Assembly (NCBI GenBank): GCA_019925095.2
Contig: CM034389.1
Span: 16,975,435-17,039,434, forward strand
Reading direction: 5' to 3'
Origin: Dendrolimus kikuchii
Lineage: Eukaryota > Arthropoda > Insecta > Lepidoptera > Lasiocampidae
Length of the DNA stretch: 64,000 bases
Positions 23,018-33,269 of the stretch are shown one piece after another; the stretch's first letter is position 1, and every line of letters begins with the position of its first letter. Below the pieces are notes generated by a model. That model was not told the DNA's origin and did no database searches. It was given only the letters and a program-made list of their open reading frames with translations. A program made the translations under genes and the position numbers.

Positions 23018-25050
23018 AGTATTTGTATAAATCGTAGCAATTTGCCTCTTCCGTTTATTAGATGTATATTAATAATCAAAACTACTTTTAAACGGTTTAA
23101 AGCGCGGCATTTTATTTGATTTTACATCGACGTTTTGGCTACTTTTCAGTAGCCATGATCACGAAACATGGAAATAAAATGCTGTGCTGAAAACTTAATA
23201 AAATAGTATGTAGATCTATATTATTAAACTTAAATGTGATTTGGTTTGTTCCTTCTTTATGATCTTTAAAATGGACCGATTAACATGACATCCAATAATT
23301 TTCGATTACGAGGAAAGTCATAAAATACTTTGTATCTCTGAAAATAGGATAGTTTTTACGGTATACGAATCCAAATATTACGTTGGCGAAACCGCGTGAC
23401 AAGTTTTAGTAGTATGATATTTTGAAAAATATCTTATAATTTGTAACTATAATAATTGGCCAAATGTTACTTATGGATATAAGACCAATTTTATTATTAG
23501 TATTTTTTATTCTATTAAAAAAGCTTTTAAAAAATTTAATTAACCAGAATTTCTTATAAATCTATCTATTTATACTAATATAATTTAAGTATCTATCTGT
23601 TATTCCAAAAAAAGATAATACTATAAACATTTAAGAAAAAACGGGTACAAATACGATGCCTAATAAATTGCCATTATAATTATATTAATTTTGTATTTTT
23701 TGTCTTTATTTGTTTAACTGTCCAAATATGTTGCATGTTAACCTGTGTACCATCCATCATGCCTACTCCGATATGTGAACACTCATACTTAAGAAATAAA
23801 TTATTATATTTGCCTTTAAATGTTCTTAATTGTTGTTGTTGGAAAACTTTTCTCCGATAGATTCTGAAATGGCTTAAAGGATTTCAATAAAAAAAAGTTT
23901 AGACAGTAAATTGTATCTCAAAATTCACACGTATGCATTATTTCTATATCTTGCGTGATTCAGAAGAAGTAGGTCTAAATCACCGGCGAACCGAGTCGCG
24001 GGCAAAACTAGTTTGTGGTATAAGAATACATATTATACTATTATCCAAACTAAATGCAATGATTTTATATTCTTTCGTGCTTATTACTATTTAAATATTT
24101 TCAACATTTTAACCTTTCTAGGTCCAATGTAATTCATAGTTGACGTGCGTTCTTGGACATTATTCACAAACAACAATTAAGTTGTGAAATATAAAACATT
24201 AAATTAATCAAAGGCTTTGCGCACACTGTTTCCGTAATATTTACCTAAGGAATAGGTACTTAATTTAGTAGCGACTTACAAGGTTGTACTTTAATCGTCA
24301 TAAATTAATTGTAAACCGCTGTTCAAGATCTTTACAAAAGTTATTTTCTAATAAAGGAATGTGATTTGCTATTAAGTTTAAAGGACTTAACGCTAATTCT
24401 TCCAGCTCAAAGAGGCCAGTGAGTTCGTATTAAGATAGACGAAAAATACGAGGAATGATAATCGCGCAGTAAAAAAATTACCATTGGAAAATCTTTTTCA
24501 ACAATTCAAAATCCTACATCTAAATATGTCTTCTGTTGAATTTTAATATAGCAAACACTACCAGACTTTCAAACAACATTATGATAATTATATGAATTCA
24601 ATTAAATTGAAATGAACCTTATGGATTTAGGCGACATTTTTTAATGAAATGGTGTAATACAATATTTTTTAAATAATATAATTTTATTCAAAAGTTTAGA
24701 GGTGTTCTTCTATATCAAAAGGCTAGAGAAGAAAGACTGGCACCCTCTAGGAATATAAGACTTAGAAATGCTATCACAATTACGTTTTACAAATTGACTT
24801 GAAATTGATTAAAATTCCTAGCATTCTTATGCCGTGGAAAAATGGACCCTTGATCCTTGCCAAGATGGTGTCGATTACTCCAGTCGCCCAAGACTTATCT
24901 TCTGCGATTTACTGAACGATTCCTGCCAGTCTCCCATTTCTCTTAAGCTATTTTAGGGACCCGGATCAGAGTCTGTTTGTTTTATCTAATGTCTTGTCTG
25001 ATGTTTTTTGTTTATAGATTTACAGCGTCGCGTAATTTGCCATGCAGTCT
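23018..25050. other. AT-rich DNA with repeat scraps
   Basis: Holds the CGCGGGCAAAACTAGT repeat end at 23985-24012 and otherwise no recognised feature. The region 24830-25050 is the unremarkable target flank of the I-clade LINE. Confidence 0.5.
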
Positions 25051-25173
25051 GTAATTAGCTTTTTTTTTTTTTTTTTTTTTTTAAATCTTTATTTAGAAAG
25101 GGCTTTGCCGCTTAGCGGCTATGTCACCCCGTAAAGTACCCAGATCCTAAATAACATTTCTAATATAATCTAA

Positions 25174-28100
25174 TTAATTTGAACTAAAAATAGAGTAATA
25201 TAGTTTGCAAAACATCTTGGCATCTCTCGATAACGGAAATGCCAGAATGCTATTGCATTCTCCCACGGCAGATAAATTTCGCTCTCGAAGTAACTCTTTT
25301 CGTAGTTCTTCGTTCCGAACACATTCCATCAGAACATGTTGGACATCTTCAGTCACATTGCATGTTATACAGTTGGGGGAGTTAACTTTCTTAATGAGAT
25401 ATCCAAATTTGTTTGAAGGAATGTGTCCAGAACGTAATCTGAACAATGTTACAACATCTTTTCGCGTCATGGAGCACTGATTTATCCACATCTGGGCTGG
25501 AAGTTGTGGCTGGATTGTCTTAAACCAAATTCCCTTTTCTACGGATCTTTTGTCAAAATATTCACTCCAAATCTTAATACAATGATTCTTTAAGTCACCT
25601 AAATAATTAGAATGAAGTGGCGAAACCGTAAAAGAGGTACCATCTGAGGTAGCTTGTTTAGCTAAGGCATCTGCTATTTCATTACCACTTATATGGATAT
25701 GTGATGGAATCCATTGTAAAATAATGGTTTTGGACTCAGCTATCAACTCGAGCAAAATTTGCAAAATTGTGTAGGCTATCGGTATTCCTTGTATGGACAA
25801 GGAGCATCGAGCCAAGTGTTGGAGAGCGCTCCTTGAATCTGTAAGGATAACAAATTTCTCCTTATTTAAAGACTTTATATATGAAAGTGCTTCTGCTATA
25901 GCTAACAGTTCTATATGCATTATAGATATCTTGCAATTTATGCTCAGTTTGATGTGAGTGTTACATTGTGGATCGAAAAAAGCACAACCACCATCCATAT
26001 CATCTTTAGAGCCATCAGTGAATATTTTATAGAAATCGCAATATTCATCATTAATTAGTTTTAAACAAGTTTGTCTCAGAACATCAATACAATATGTTCG
26101 TTTAGGTTCTTTAATATATTGTATATTAGGTTTAATTATGTTATGTACCTCAATATTACTAACCCAGGTGCTCAAACAAAACATACCAAGAGTTTTAACT
26201 GCATGTACTTCTGAGGTGTTGAAAGAATTGTAAAGTGCGAACATCAACGGTTGCTTTCTCGTTCGCCAATAGTTATATATATTCTGTACATTGCTAGACT
26301 TAAGTAAATTAATAGTTTTATTCTGACTAAATGCTTTAGCTTTAAGAACATATTTTCCGGCTAAATATCTACGGCGTATGTACAAAGGAGGAATACCTAA
26401 TTCGGCTTCCATCACATGAAGGGGGGTGCTGCGTATAAATCCACCTATAATTCTAAGGGCTTGATTCTGAATTCTGTCCAATTTGGACAAATTTGTTTTG
26501 TAACTAGAATCATATAAAAAACACGAATAGTCTAATCTACTTCGAATTAGTGTTATATATAAACGGCGGAGATGTTTGGGATGAACACCCCAATTTGAAC
26601 CAGCTAAAATTTTTAAAATATTTAACTGTTTACTGGTTTTTTCAGTTAACTCTTTAATATGTTTGCCCCATCTGAGCGACTGATCCAGCCACAATCCCAA
26701 ATATTTAACATTAATTACTACTGGAAGTAAGCTATCATTAACTGTTAGATTTAATGAATCTCGGCACATACCTCGTTTGAATATACAGACCTTAGTCTTT
26801 ACGGTTGATATTTCTAATCCTAACTTCATTATTAAATCATTGAACGTATCTAGAGCATGTTGCAAGTCTTCTGCTAAACGTAAAATATTCTTTCCCGTTT
26901 TGAATAATACAAAATCGTCCGCGTATTGTGATATATCAACCGTTACAATAGTTTTACAAATATTAGAGGTAACAATATTAAAAAGTAACGGAGACATCGG
27001 ATCACCTTGTGCTAAGCCGCGACGAGTTAATCTACTAATGTCATAATTGTCCATTGTAATTTTTAGGTACCTTTCATTTAAGAAATTCCATAGGTAATTG
27101 CAAATTTTGCTACCTATTCCTAACTTATCTAAAATAGAGAAAAGCGCCGTTAAATAGATGTTATTATAGGCGTTACTAATATCAATGAAACATCCTATTG
27201 TAGTCGTATTTTCAGCAAATCCGAGTTGAATTTTAGTTGTTATATAACTAAGACTGTCTAAGCAAGAGCGTGCCCTTCGAAAACCAACAGTGTCTACAGA
27301 GAAAATATCATTGCTTTCCACATACCATTCTAAACGTCTATTCAGAATAGTATGGAATATTTTACATAAACAAGATATTAAAGAAATTGGTCTAAAAGAT
27401 GATTGGCCTGGTTTGGGTATAGGTATAACGCGAATATTCCGCCATTGCTTGGGAACAAATCCTGAACTTAGACACATATTATAAATATGGACCAGGACAG
27501 TTTTACCTATTAGAGGGAGATTTTTAATCATAGAATAAGAAATTTCATCTACACCAGGTGCAGTGTCTTTATCTTTGATACAGTTTTCAAATTCATGAAT
27601 AGTTATTTGTGTTTCTAGGTTTGCATTATATGATTTAAATATGGGAGTAACAGGAGGAACAAAATCAGGTGCTAATTCAGAGAGAAGTTGTTCAGCGTTC
27701 TTAGAGTCAATATGTTGCTTACTACACCGGTAACCCTTCGCCCATTTCATTTTATTCCACATATGAGAGGAAGAGGTTTCTTCCCCAAGTGAATTGCAGA
27801 ATTTTTGCCACGATTTGCATTTCGCATCTCGAATTATTTTTCGAGAAGTCTGTATGCGTTCCTGAAGTATTCTATAATTATGAGGTGTTGGATTTCTCCT
27901 AAACCTAGAGAGTGCTAATCGTCTTTCAGCCACTAATTTAGAAAGTTCTGGAGTCCAATACACTTTTGGTTTAAATTTGGTGGGAATACGTTGGGGTATA
28001 ACTATGTAAGGGATGTGGCAATCTGCCGCTTTCTGCAATGAGGCTTCGAAATAGTCATAACAGGCTTGCGGATCAGTAGGACTAGACGATGTGTTTAAGA

Positions 28101-28860
28101 TGTTTTCGATAGCAGTTTTAAATTTTGACCAATCACTATTTTTGAAGTTTCTTTTCCTTATATTTGTAGATTTTTCATGAAAGTGAAATGTTAATTTAAT
28201 AATGAGATGATCGCTACCTAGTGATTCGTTTAATACTCTCCACTCACAGTTTAATGCCAAGTCTAAGGATACAAATGAAACATCTGGGGACGATTGTTGC
28301 ATAGATCCATTCACTAATCTCATGCGAGTTACAGAACCATCATTTACCGAGATAAAGCTGTTGTCTACCATAGAATCGAATATCTGAGACCCGCGATGGT
28401 CATTTTTATAAGACCAGTTAGTGTGGTGACCATTGAAATCACCCAGAATTAGGGTTTTTCTACTAGTAATTGAAAAAATCGAATCCCAATCTCTAGGGAG
28501 TGTTTGAATACTAGAGGGACAATATAAAGCAACGATATTTTCAACTGATTCACAATTAGACAGTCTTACATAAAGAGTTTCAATACCTGGGTTAGACGGA
28601 TGTATACTACAGAGTTGAGCTTTTAATGAAATGTGTACTAAAATAGCAATACCTCCATAGCCATCAGGTCGGTCTGATCTAAAAATATTGTATCCTGTGA
28701 CATTAAAATGACTCTCAGGTTCGAGCCACGTTTCGCAAATGACGGCAACATGAATTTTTTCTTGTGTCAATAATTGTTCAAATGATACATACTTAGGTCT
28801 TAGACTTTGTGCGTTCCATTGAAGTATATTCAACGAGGATGATTTAAGATTGCAATCCAT
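25174..28860 (-). CDS. LINE ORF2: endonuclease, reverse transcriptase, RNase H
   Basis: This 1228-residue polyprotein nicks the target and copies the element's RNA at the nick. An apurinic-type endonuclease occupies about residues 10-225: LNILQWNAQSL (10-20), E43 in ICETWL, GDFN (140-143), SDH (216-218). The reverse transcriptase spans about 430-720, with FIDISNAYN around 558-566, GLAQGDPMSPLLFN (615-628) and the active-site YADD (646-649). An RNase H domain follows with KIFTDGS, HIELLAIAEAL, ILTDSRSAL and GNEIADALAKQA, so all four acidic positions appear present. A CX2CX7HX4C finger lies at 1164-1180. There is no frameshift or stop, so the protein could be functional. Its Met at 28860 overlaps the upstream frame's end (28844) by 17 bases in another frame, the usual coupling in this class. 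Confidence 0.95.
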   Translation of the reverse strand: MDCNLKSSSLNILQWNAQSLRPKYVSFEQLLTQEKIHVAVICETWLEPESHFNVTGYNIFRSDRPDGYGGIAILVHISLKAQLCSIHPSNPGIETLYVRLSNCESVENIVALYCPSSIQTLPRDWDSIFSITSRKTLILGDFNGHHTNWSYKNDHRGSQIFDSMVDNSFISVNDGSVTRMRLVNGSMQQSSPDVSFVSLDLALNCEWRVLNESLGSDHLIIKLTFHFHEKSTNIRKRNFKNSDWSKFKTAIENILNTSSSPTDPQACYDYFEASLQKAADCHIPYIVIPQRIPTKFKPKVYWTPELSKLVAERRLALSRFRRNPTPHNYRILQERIQTSRKIIRDAKCKSWQKFCNSLGEETSSSHMWNKMKWAKGYRCSKQHIDSKNAEQLLSELAPDFVPPVTPIFKSYNANLETQITIHEFENCIKDKDTAPGVDEISYSMIKNLPLIGKTVLVHIYNMCLSSGFVPKQWRNIRVIPIPKPGQSSFRPISLISCLCKIFHTILNRRLEWYVESNDIFSVDTVGFRRARSCLDSLSYITTKIQLGFAENTTTIGCFIDISNAYNNIYLTALFSILDKLGIGSKICNYLWNFLNERYLKITMDNYDISRLTRRGLAQGDPMSPLLFNIVTSNICKTIVTVDISQYADDFVLFKTGKNILRLAEDLQHALDTFNDLIMKLGLEISTVKTKVCIFKRGMCRDSLNLTVNDSLLPVVINVKYLGLWLDQSLRWGKHIKELTEKTSKQLNILKILAGSNWGVHPKHLRRLYITLIRSRLDYSCFLYDSSYKTNLSKLDRIQNQALRIIGGFIRSTPLHVMEAELGIPPLYIRRRYLAGKYVLKAKAFSQNKTINLLKSSNVQNIYNYWRTRKQPLMFALYNSFNTSEVHAVKTLGMFCLSTWVSNIEVHNIIKPNIQYIKEPKRTYCIDVLRQTCLKLINDEYCDFYKIFTDGSKDDMDGGCAFFDPQCNTHIKLSINCKISIMHIELLAIAEALSYIKSLNKEKFVILTDSRSALQHLARCSLSIQGIPIAYTILQILLELIAESKTIILQWIPSHIHISGNEIADALAKQATSDGTSFTVSPLHSNYLGDLKNHCIKIWSEYFDKRSVEKGIWFKTIQPQLPAQMWINQCSMTRKDVVTLFRLRSGHIPSNKFGYLIKKVNSPNCITCNVTEDVQHVLMECVRNEELRKELLRERNLSAVGECNSILAFPLSRDAKMFCKLYYSIFSSN

Positions 28861-29131
28861 TAAAAAAATTCATAATAAGAGAACCGTCCGCTAAATATTG
28901 CATCGCTACTGACATTAACCACTCCCAAATTATCTTTATAACACTCTCTATTTTGTTAGCTAGTGAACACTTATCCCGTATAATTATCTCGCTAATCCTA
29001 CGCATTACACTTAGAAATGATAAGTATCCTTTCCTCTTTTTATGTTCTTCTTTCGATTTATCATCACAAGCAGTTGGCTGCTTGAGATCAAGGGGCGTCG
29101 AGGTAGATGTATCAAACGATTCGAATTCCAT
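28844..29131 (-). CDS. LINE ORF1, C-terminal part after a stop
   Basis: This 95-residue frame sits in the same reading frame as ORF1, separated from it by one TAA (29147-29149) and five sense codons (HEEEI). It is therefore more likely the C-terminal domain of ORF1 cut off by a single nonsense change than an independent gene. The start is acidic and Ser/Thr-rich (FESFDTSTSTP), then a lysine cluster, then a hydrophobic helical region ending WLMSVAMQYLADGSLI. It could be made separately from its own Met or by stop readthrough; neither can be decided from sequence. Confidence 0.65.
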   Translation of the reverse strand: MEFESFDTSTSTPLDLKQPTACDDKSKEEHKKRKGYLSFLSVMRRISEIIIRDKCSLANKIESVIKIIWEWLMSVAMQYLADGSLIMNFFNGLQS

Positions 29132-29146
29132 AATTTCTTCTTCGTG

Positions 29147-30424
29147 TTATTGATGTTTATTCGTATTTGTATGCTTCCTTTTTGTTGTTTTAGGACTTTT
29201 GCTATTAGTTGAAGTCGAAGGCATATTATTTAAATCAGATACAGGTAATTTAACTTTTTCAGCATACGTAGGACCTTTCTCGTGATAGTTTGTATCTATG
29301 CTGGTAGTTGTAACATTGTTAATTGTGGGGAAATCGGCGTAATTATTTTTGTTTATTGGACGTAGAGGTGCTGGAGATACTGGAACAAACAACAAAAGTG
29401 CTTTCTGATATGTACAATTAAATTCAGACATTAATTCACGTATAGTTTTTTCTTTCTTATAAACTGGACAGTTTTTGTCTACAGCCCTATGGTTCTGACA
29501 GCAATTTACACAAACGTATGAATTAGTCTCACAATCTGGGTGATTTTGAGCACACTTAGAACAAGTAATTTTATGTGCTCCGCACTTTAGTGATGTATGC
29601 CCGAATTTCCAGCATTTAGAGCATTGTGTTACGGGAAAGATATATTTATCCACACTGATATTTGTATTAAAAAGTTTTATATATCTTGGAAGTGAACTAC
29701 TCTTGAAACCCAAACGAATGGTTTCACTAGGTATCCAGCCATTGGAGTCATCAGTGCTGATTTCTCCTTCTTGTTGTCGACGATTAAGACGTTTAGCAGA
29801 TACAATTTCATAATCCGAATAAATGTTATTCAGAATTTGTTCCAAAGATTGATCAGTCTCAATATCCTTAATTATTCCATAAGAAATGTTAACTTCTGAA
29901 GTATCCTGACATCGCCAATCCATATCTGTCAATATTTTATGTTTCATAAAGGTATCTGCCTGATTTCTGTCATCAAATATAATATGCATTTTAAAGGGAC
30001 CAATATATTTAATACGTTTAACTCCACAAATAGAATTAGCGTCTAATAATCTGGCTAATGTGAATTGTTTTGGTAATCGATCTTTACTTGCTGTAACGCT
30101 TATTTTAATCTCTTCTTCTAAATTGTATTGTATTGCTTCATCTTTGCCCCTAATTTTCTTTCCTCTTCTCGTAACAGTGGTCCACTGTTCCAATGATTCA
30201 TGTTCTTTTACTTTCTTTCTTTTTGGCGTATAACTATCTCCACTTGACAAACTGTTGTCTTCCAAATGTGTTATGTCCTCTAACTGTGTCATATTTTCTA
30301 AATGTGTCATATCCTCTAAATGTGTCATGTTCTCCAAACGCGTTATATCCTCTAATCGTGTAATACCCTCAATGTTATTTAATTCATTGTTTGTAAAATC
30401 ATTACTATTATTTGATTCACTCAT
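29147..30424 (-). CDS. LINE ORF1, gag-like nucleic-acid-binding protein
   Basis: This 425-residue protein would coat the element RNA. Residues 21-56 hold six tandem hexapeptides of the form (I/M)T(R/H/Q)LE(D/N). A basic stretch (KRKKVKEH) follows around 68-75. An RNA-recognition-like region probably spans about 105-260. Zinc knuckles begin with CX2CX4HX4C at 268-281 (C268, C271, H276, C281) and continue with Cys/His clusters at 288-291 and 305-319. The tail is Lys/Thr-rich. The frame stops at 29147, but the same frame reopens at once, so the ancestral ORF1 was probably about 526 residues. Spacing to ORF2 and common orientation make this one transcription unit. Confidence 0.9.
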   Translation of the reverse strand: MSESNNSNDFTNNELNNIEGITRLEDITRLENMTHLEDMTHLENMTQLEDITHLEDNSLSSGDSYTPKRKKVKEHESLEQWTTVTRRGKKIRGKDEAIQYNLEEEIKISVTASKDRLPKQFTLARLLDANSICGVKRIKYIGPFKMHIIFDDRNQADTFMKHKILTDMDWRCQDTSEVNISYGIIKDIETDQSLEQILNNIYSDYEIVSAKRLNRRQQEGEISTDDSNGWIPSETIRLGFKSSSLPRYIKLFNTNISVDKYIFPVTQCSKCWKFGHTSLKCGAHKITCSKCAQNHPDCETNSYVCVNCCQNHRAVDKNCPVYKKEKTIRELMSEFNCTYQKALLLFVPVSPAPLRPINKNNYADFPTINNVTTTSIDTNYHEKGPTYAEKVKLPVSDLNNMPSTSTNSKSPKTTKRKHTNTNKHQ

Positions 30425-30599
30425 AGCACTTTAACGTAAACAAAAGACCAACCGGCCGGCGCACGATGCCGCGTCGGCCAGTAAAAACCGGTTATCGGAT
30501 TAGCGTGGCTTAATAAACGCGTGACTACTCAGTTCGGCGAGCAAACCAATACTGGTAATTAGCTTGTAGACTTAATTTTAATATTTATATTTATTGTCA

Positions 30600-30750
30600 A
30601 AACCCTGGGTCCATGGGGTTCCGACGCTCTGAAACTTTATGGAGACTTCGCCAAACGCCTGGTAGACGCCTCACATAACCAAAAGTAACCGCTTTTCATC
30701 AAGTGGGCCGTCTACCTGTCTGCTGATCTCCTGCAATAAAAAAAAAGTGA
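30600..30750 (+). mobile_element. LINE fragment with 3' tail
   Basis: GTAACCGCTTTTCATCAAGT, then GGGCCGTCTACCTGTCTGCT and an A run at about 30741-30749 reproduce the 3' tail of the Jockey/CR1-type LINE and SINE-like copies in sense orientation. The 100 bases before it may derive from the LINE coding region. Confidence 0.6.
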
Positions 30751-31919
30751 ATGAGTATTAAGATATAGGAACCGGCCATTGGAGAAGGCAGGGGCGTCTT
30801 ACCCGGGAGTGCAAGGGGTGCGCGGCATGGACCTTGGAGGAGCAAGCCGATTGCCATATCATACATATATCATGCATAATTTGCTAGTTTAAAAAAAACG
30901 TCATTAAAAAGTTTGTTAACTTGAAATTGAGAATGTAACTAACATTATCATATTATTATGTTACATATTTTAAATTTTACTTTTTATTTTGATCTAGGAG
31001 GTTCAGAATAAATGTCGCAACCCGGCGTCCAATATGACTAAGACGGTCCTGAGAGGAGTCCTGAAATCAACATAGTATAATAACCGCTCTACTGCTTGGT
31101 TGCTCTTGAATTCTTTTAGTTTCACCATCAAGAACCATTAGATACAAAATAATTACTACACTTTGATGCAAAATTTCTATTAAAAATAAATTAATTAACG
31201 ACCATTAATACGTGATTTTATTAATTACAACCCATTAGTTAATTGATATTGGTTAGTTTGAATAGATGATTAAGAAATCTCAATTATGTATGAAACAACA
31301 TTTCAAGCTTGTTAGGGTTCCGATATTTAAAGGTAAAAACAAAGCCTTAGGGTTTCATTCCAGTGTCTGAATGTTTGTGTAGAACAAGTACCTAATTATC
31401 TCAGGAACTAAGGTAAGTGATCTAAAAATTGGCACACATCGGGCCCGATTGGAAAAATATCGTAAGTGAACAAAATTTAGGCATTTCACTTTTTTTATTT
31501 TTCATTTTAAAATCTCTATATTGTTCTGGAAGCGTTTTTCAATCGCCGGATTGTCAAGATGGGCGGACTGTCAAATCAACTGAGCTACTGTTTAGAAACT
31601 TACTTATTTACTTATGGCCGCATAAGGTTGCTTCAAATTATTTAAGAAACACAAAACGTATTTAACACCCTTAAATACAATTAGCGTCTTGCACAACGCA
31701 AAATATGCCGCTAAATACGTTTAAAGAACCGTCAATATGTTTTGTGTAAAACATATTTAGACAGTTTAATATGATTAACTAATTTTTTTAAAGGCGATCG
31801 TTATGCAAGCGGCCCTTAGATTTGATAAGAGCATACCTACTTGTACCTACTTATGACGTCATAATTAGGTACAAGTAATAAGAGTGAAATAGTGCATTAA
31901 TTATATTGTCTGAAAAGTA
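30751..31919. other. Intergenic repeats and AT-rich DNA
   Basis: At 30755-30780 there is a lone end of the MITE seen at 14678-14817. Around 31555-31590 the minus strand reads GTAGCTCAGTTGA, which is A-box-like, but I could not identify a convincing B box. TTAGGGTTCCGATATTTAAAGG at about 31311-31333 is a common repeat start. No gene was found. Confidence 0.45.
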
Positions 31920-33267
31920 CAGTGTAAACTCTATATAATGACACTGAAGGGACTATGCATTTTATGGCATTATAGAGAGTTGTCGTTAAATGGAGAACAG
32001 TCTGTTATTTTTGTCTGACGTCTTTTGCTGCACCAGTAATTTTTTTCTATATTTTTACTTATTTTATTCATGCGATATGGAGGCATCTTGGTGATAAAGG
32101 AAGTAGTTAGAAATTTCGGTATAGATGATGCCGACAGTCGAGTTTATTACGGGCTAGGATAATACGATAAAAGAACGTACACAGCTGAGCAGCTTTTACT
32201 AATTTTGGCAACTAAGGTACTTTTTATTACTTAATTGTTGTCGTTATTGAGAGTGAATGTGAAGCTATATAGAGTGTATCATTGAACCTTTTTTTTTGCC
32301 AGGGGAAATTCGTTTGAGGACTAAGCCGCGACAGGCACAGAAGCCTGGGGGGATGTTCGCGACCTGTGTGAGTGTGTGGGACTCGCCAGATCGGGGGTGG
32401 CACTAGCGTGCCCGGTCAGAACCGGTGCCACGCTATTGCCACTCCCCAGTTAGGGACAACCACTAAAACCCCTGGGTGTTCCGTCCTGCGCCTTATGCCA
32501 GGGCTACGGGAAATGGGCTGCCCGACTTCGCAGTGCCCTGGCAGGCGTGGGCCCCCCTCACTGGGCCTCTTCCTATGCCGGAGGACGTATCCCCCGGCGA
32601 CTTCTTGGTCTATTCCAGGCGTGGGGCGGTCTGTAACGCGCCCCACGGGAAGAGAGATGAGCGCGCGCGGAACACTCGCGCTCTCATTTCGACGGCATGT
32701 GCGGGTGAGTGAGAACCCCTATACCCCTAGGGGCCCCACCCCCGCCGCCCGCTTACGGCGGCCGAAGGTCACTATCCGACCTCCGGCGTCGGCGCGTCCT
32801 CCTTTGGCGGGAGCGGAGCAAGGACGTACGCTCACGCTCCCGCTCCGCCTCCTCTTTCGCAAACATGACGTGCTCGCAGAAGGAGGAGACGGCGTCCCAT
32901 CCGGTGCGGCTCCCGACCATGGTGAGAACCACGGCCGGGAGCGAAAGGTCTAATCCGGTGAAGGCGACGAGCTCTCGGCGCTGCTCCGTCCATGCAGGCC
33001 ATTCCTGCAGGGTATGCAGCGCCGTATCCTCATCGCCTGTGTCGCAATGATGGCACCCTGACGTTAGCTTTCGGCCGAGGCGACACAGGTACCTCCCCAA
33101 GTTGCCGTGCCCCGAGAGGACCTGCGTCAGCCGGAACGTCAGGGTGCCGTGGTCTCGTCCAATGTATCATTGTATCGAAGTCAAGCTAAACCGACCAAAG
33201 CCAAGTGATTTTGACGCCTAAGGTAGTTTGTCGGTAAATCGAGTGACGTTACATGGAGTTTACACTG
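31920..33267. mobile_element. pogo/Tigger-like MITE split by a LINE insertion
   Basis: The left end CAGTGTAAACTCTATATAAT and the reverse complement of the right end CAGTGTAAACTCCATGTAAC form inverted repeats of about 25 bp. TA flanks both sides (31918-31919 and 33268-33269). The CAGTG start and TA target fit pogo/Tigger-type elements. Without the R1-like insertion at 32285-33162 it is about 460 bp and carries no transposase frame. Confidence 0.75.
32285..33162 (-). mobile_element. R1-like LINE 3' fragment (copy 1)
   Basis: A GC-rich antisense copy of the element at 42108-43011. It has a T run (tail) at about 32288-32297 and target duplications TGTATCATTG at 32275-32284 and 33163-33172. The minus strand encodes the ORF2 C-terminus from about 33160 to 32753 (TLTFRLTQVLSGHGNLGRYL, then CHHCDTGDEDTALHT). 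The last Cys of the zinc finger has become Trp (EWPAW, against ECPAW in the other copy). A GC-rich 3' UTR of about 460 bases follows. Confidence 0.88.
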
Positions 33268-33269
33268 TA

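Larger units (their letters stand above)
25061..30554 (-). mobile_element. Near-full-length I-clade LINE
   Basis: This 5.5-kb non-LTR retrotransposon lies on the minus strand. The target duplication GTAATTAGCTT is exact at 25051-25061 and 30555-30565. Its poly(A) tail appears as a T run from 25060 to about 25082. In element sense it begins CAGTATTGGTTTGCTCGCCG. A 130-base 5' UTR precedes ORF1, followed by an in-frame extension of ORF1, then ORF2 with endonuclease, reverse transcriptase and RNase H. RNase H after the reverse transcriptase, plus a gag-like ORF1, points to the I clade. The perfect duplication and intact ORF2 indicate a young insertion. Confidence 0.95.

Noticed and set aside
31550..31600. 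Minus-strand GTAGCTCAGTTGA as a tRNA gene
   Set aside because: Only the A box is clear; no cloverleaf or proper B box was seen, so it is at most a SINE scrap.
32372..32953. 193-codon plus frame and other frames in the GC-rich block
   Set aside because: These are shadows of the antisense R1-like LINE 3' UTR and C-terminus; GC-rich DNA has few stops.
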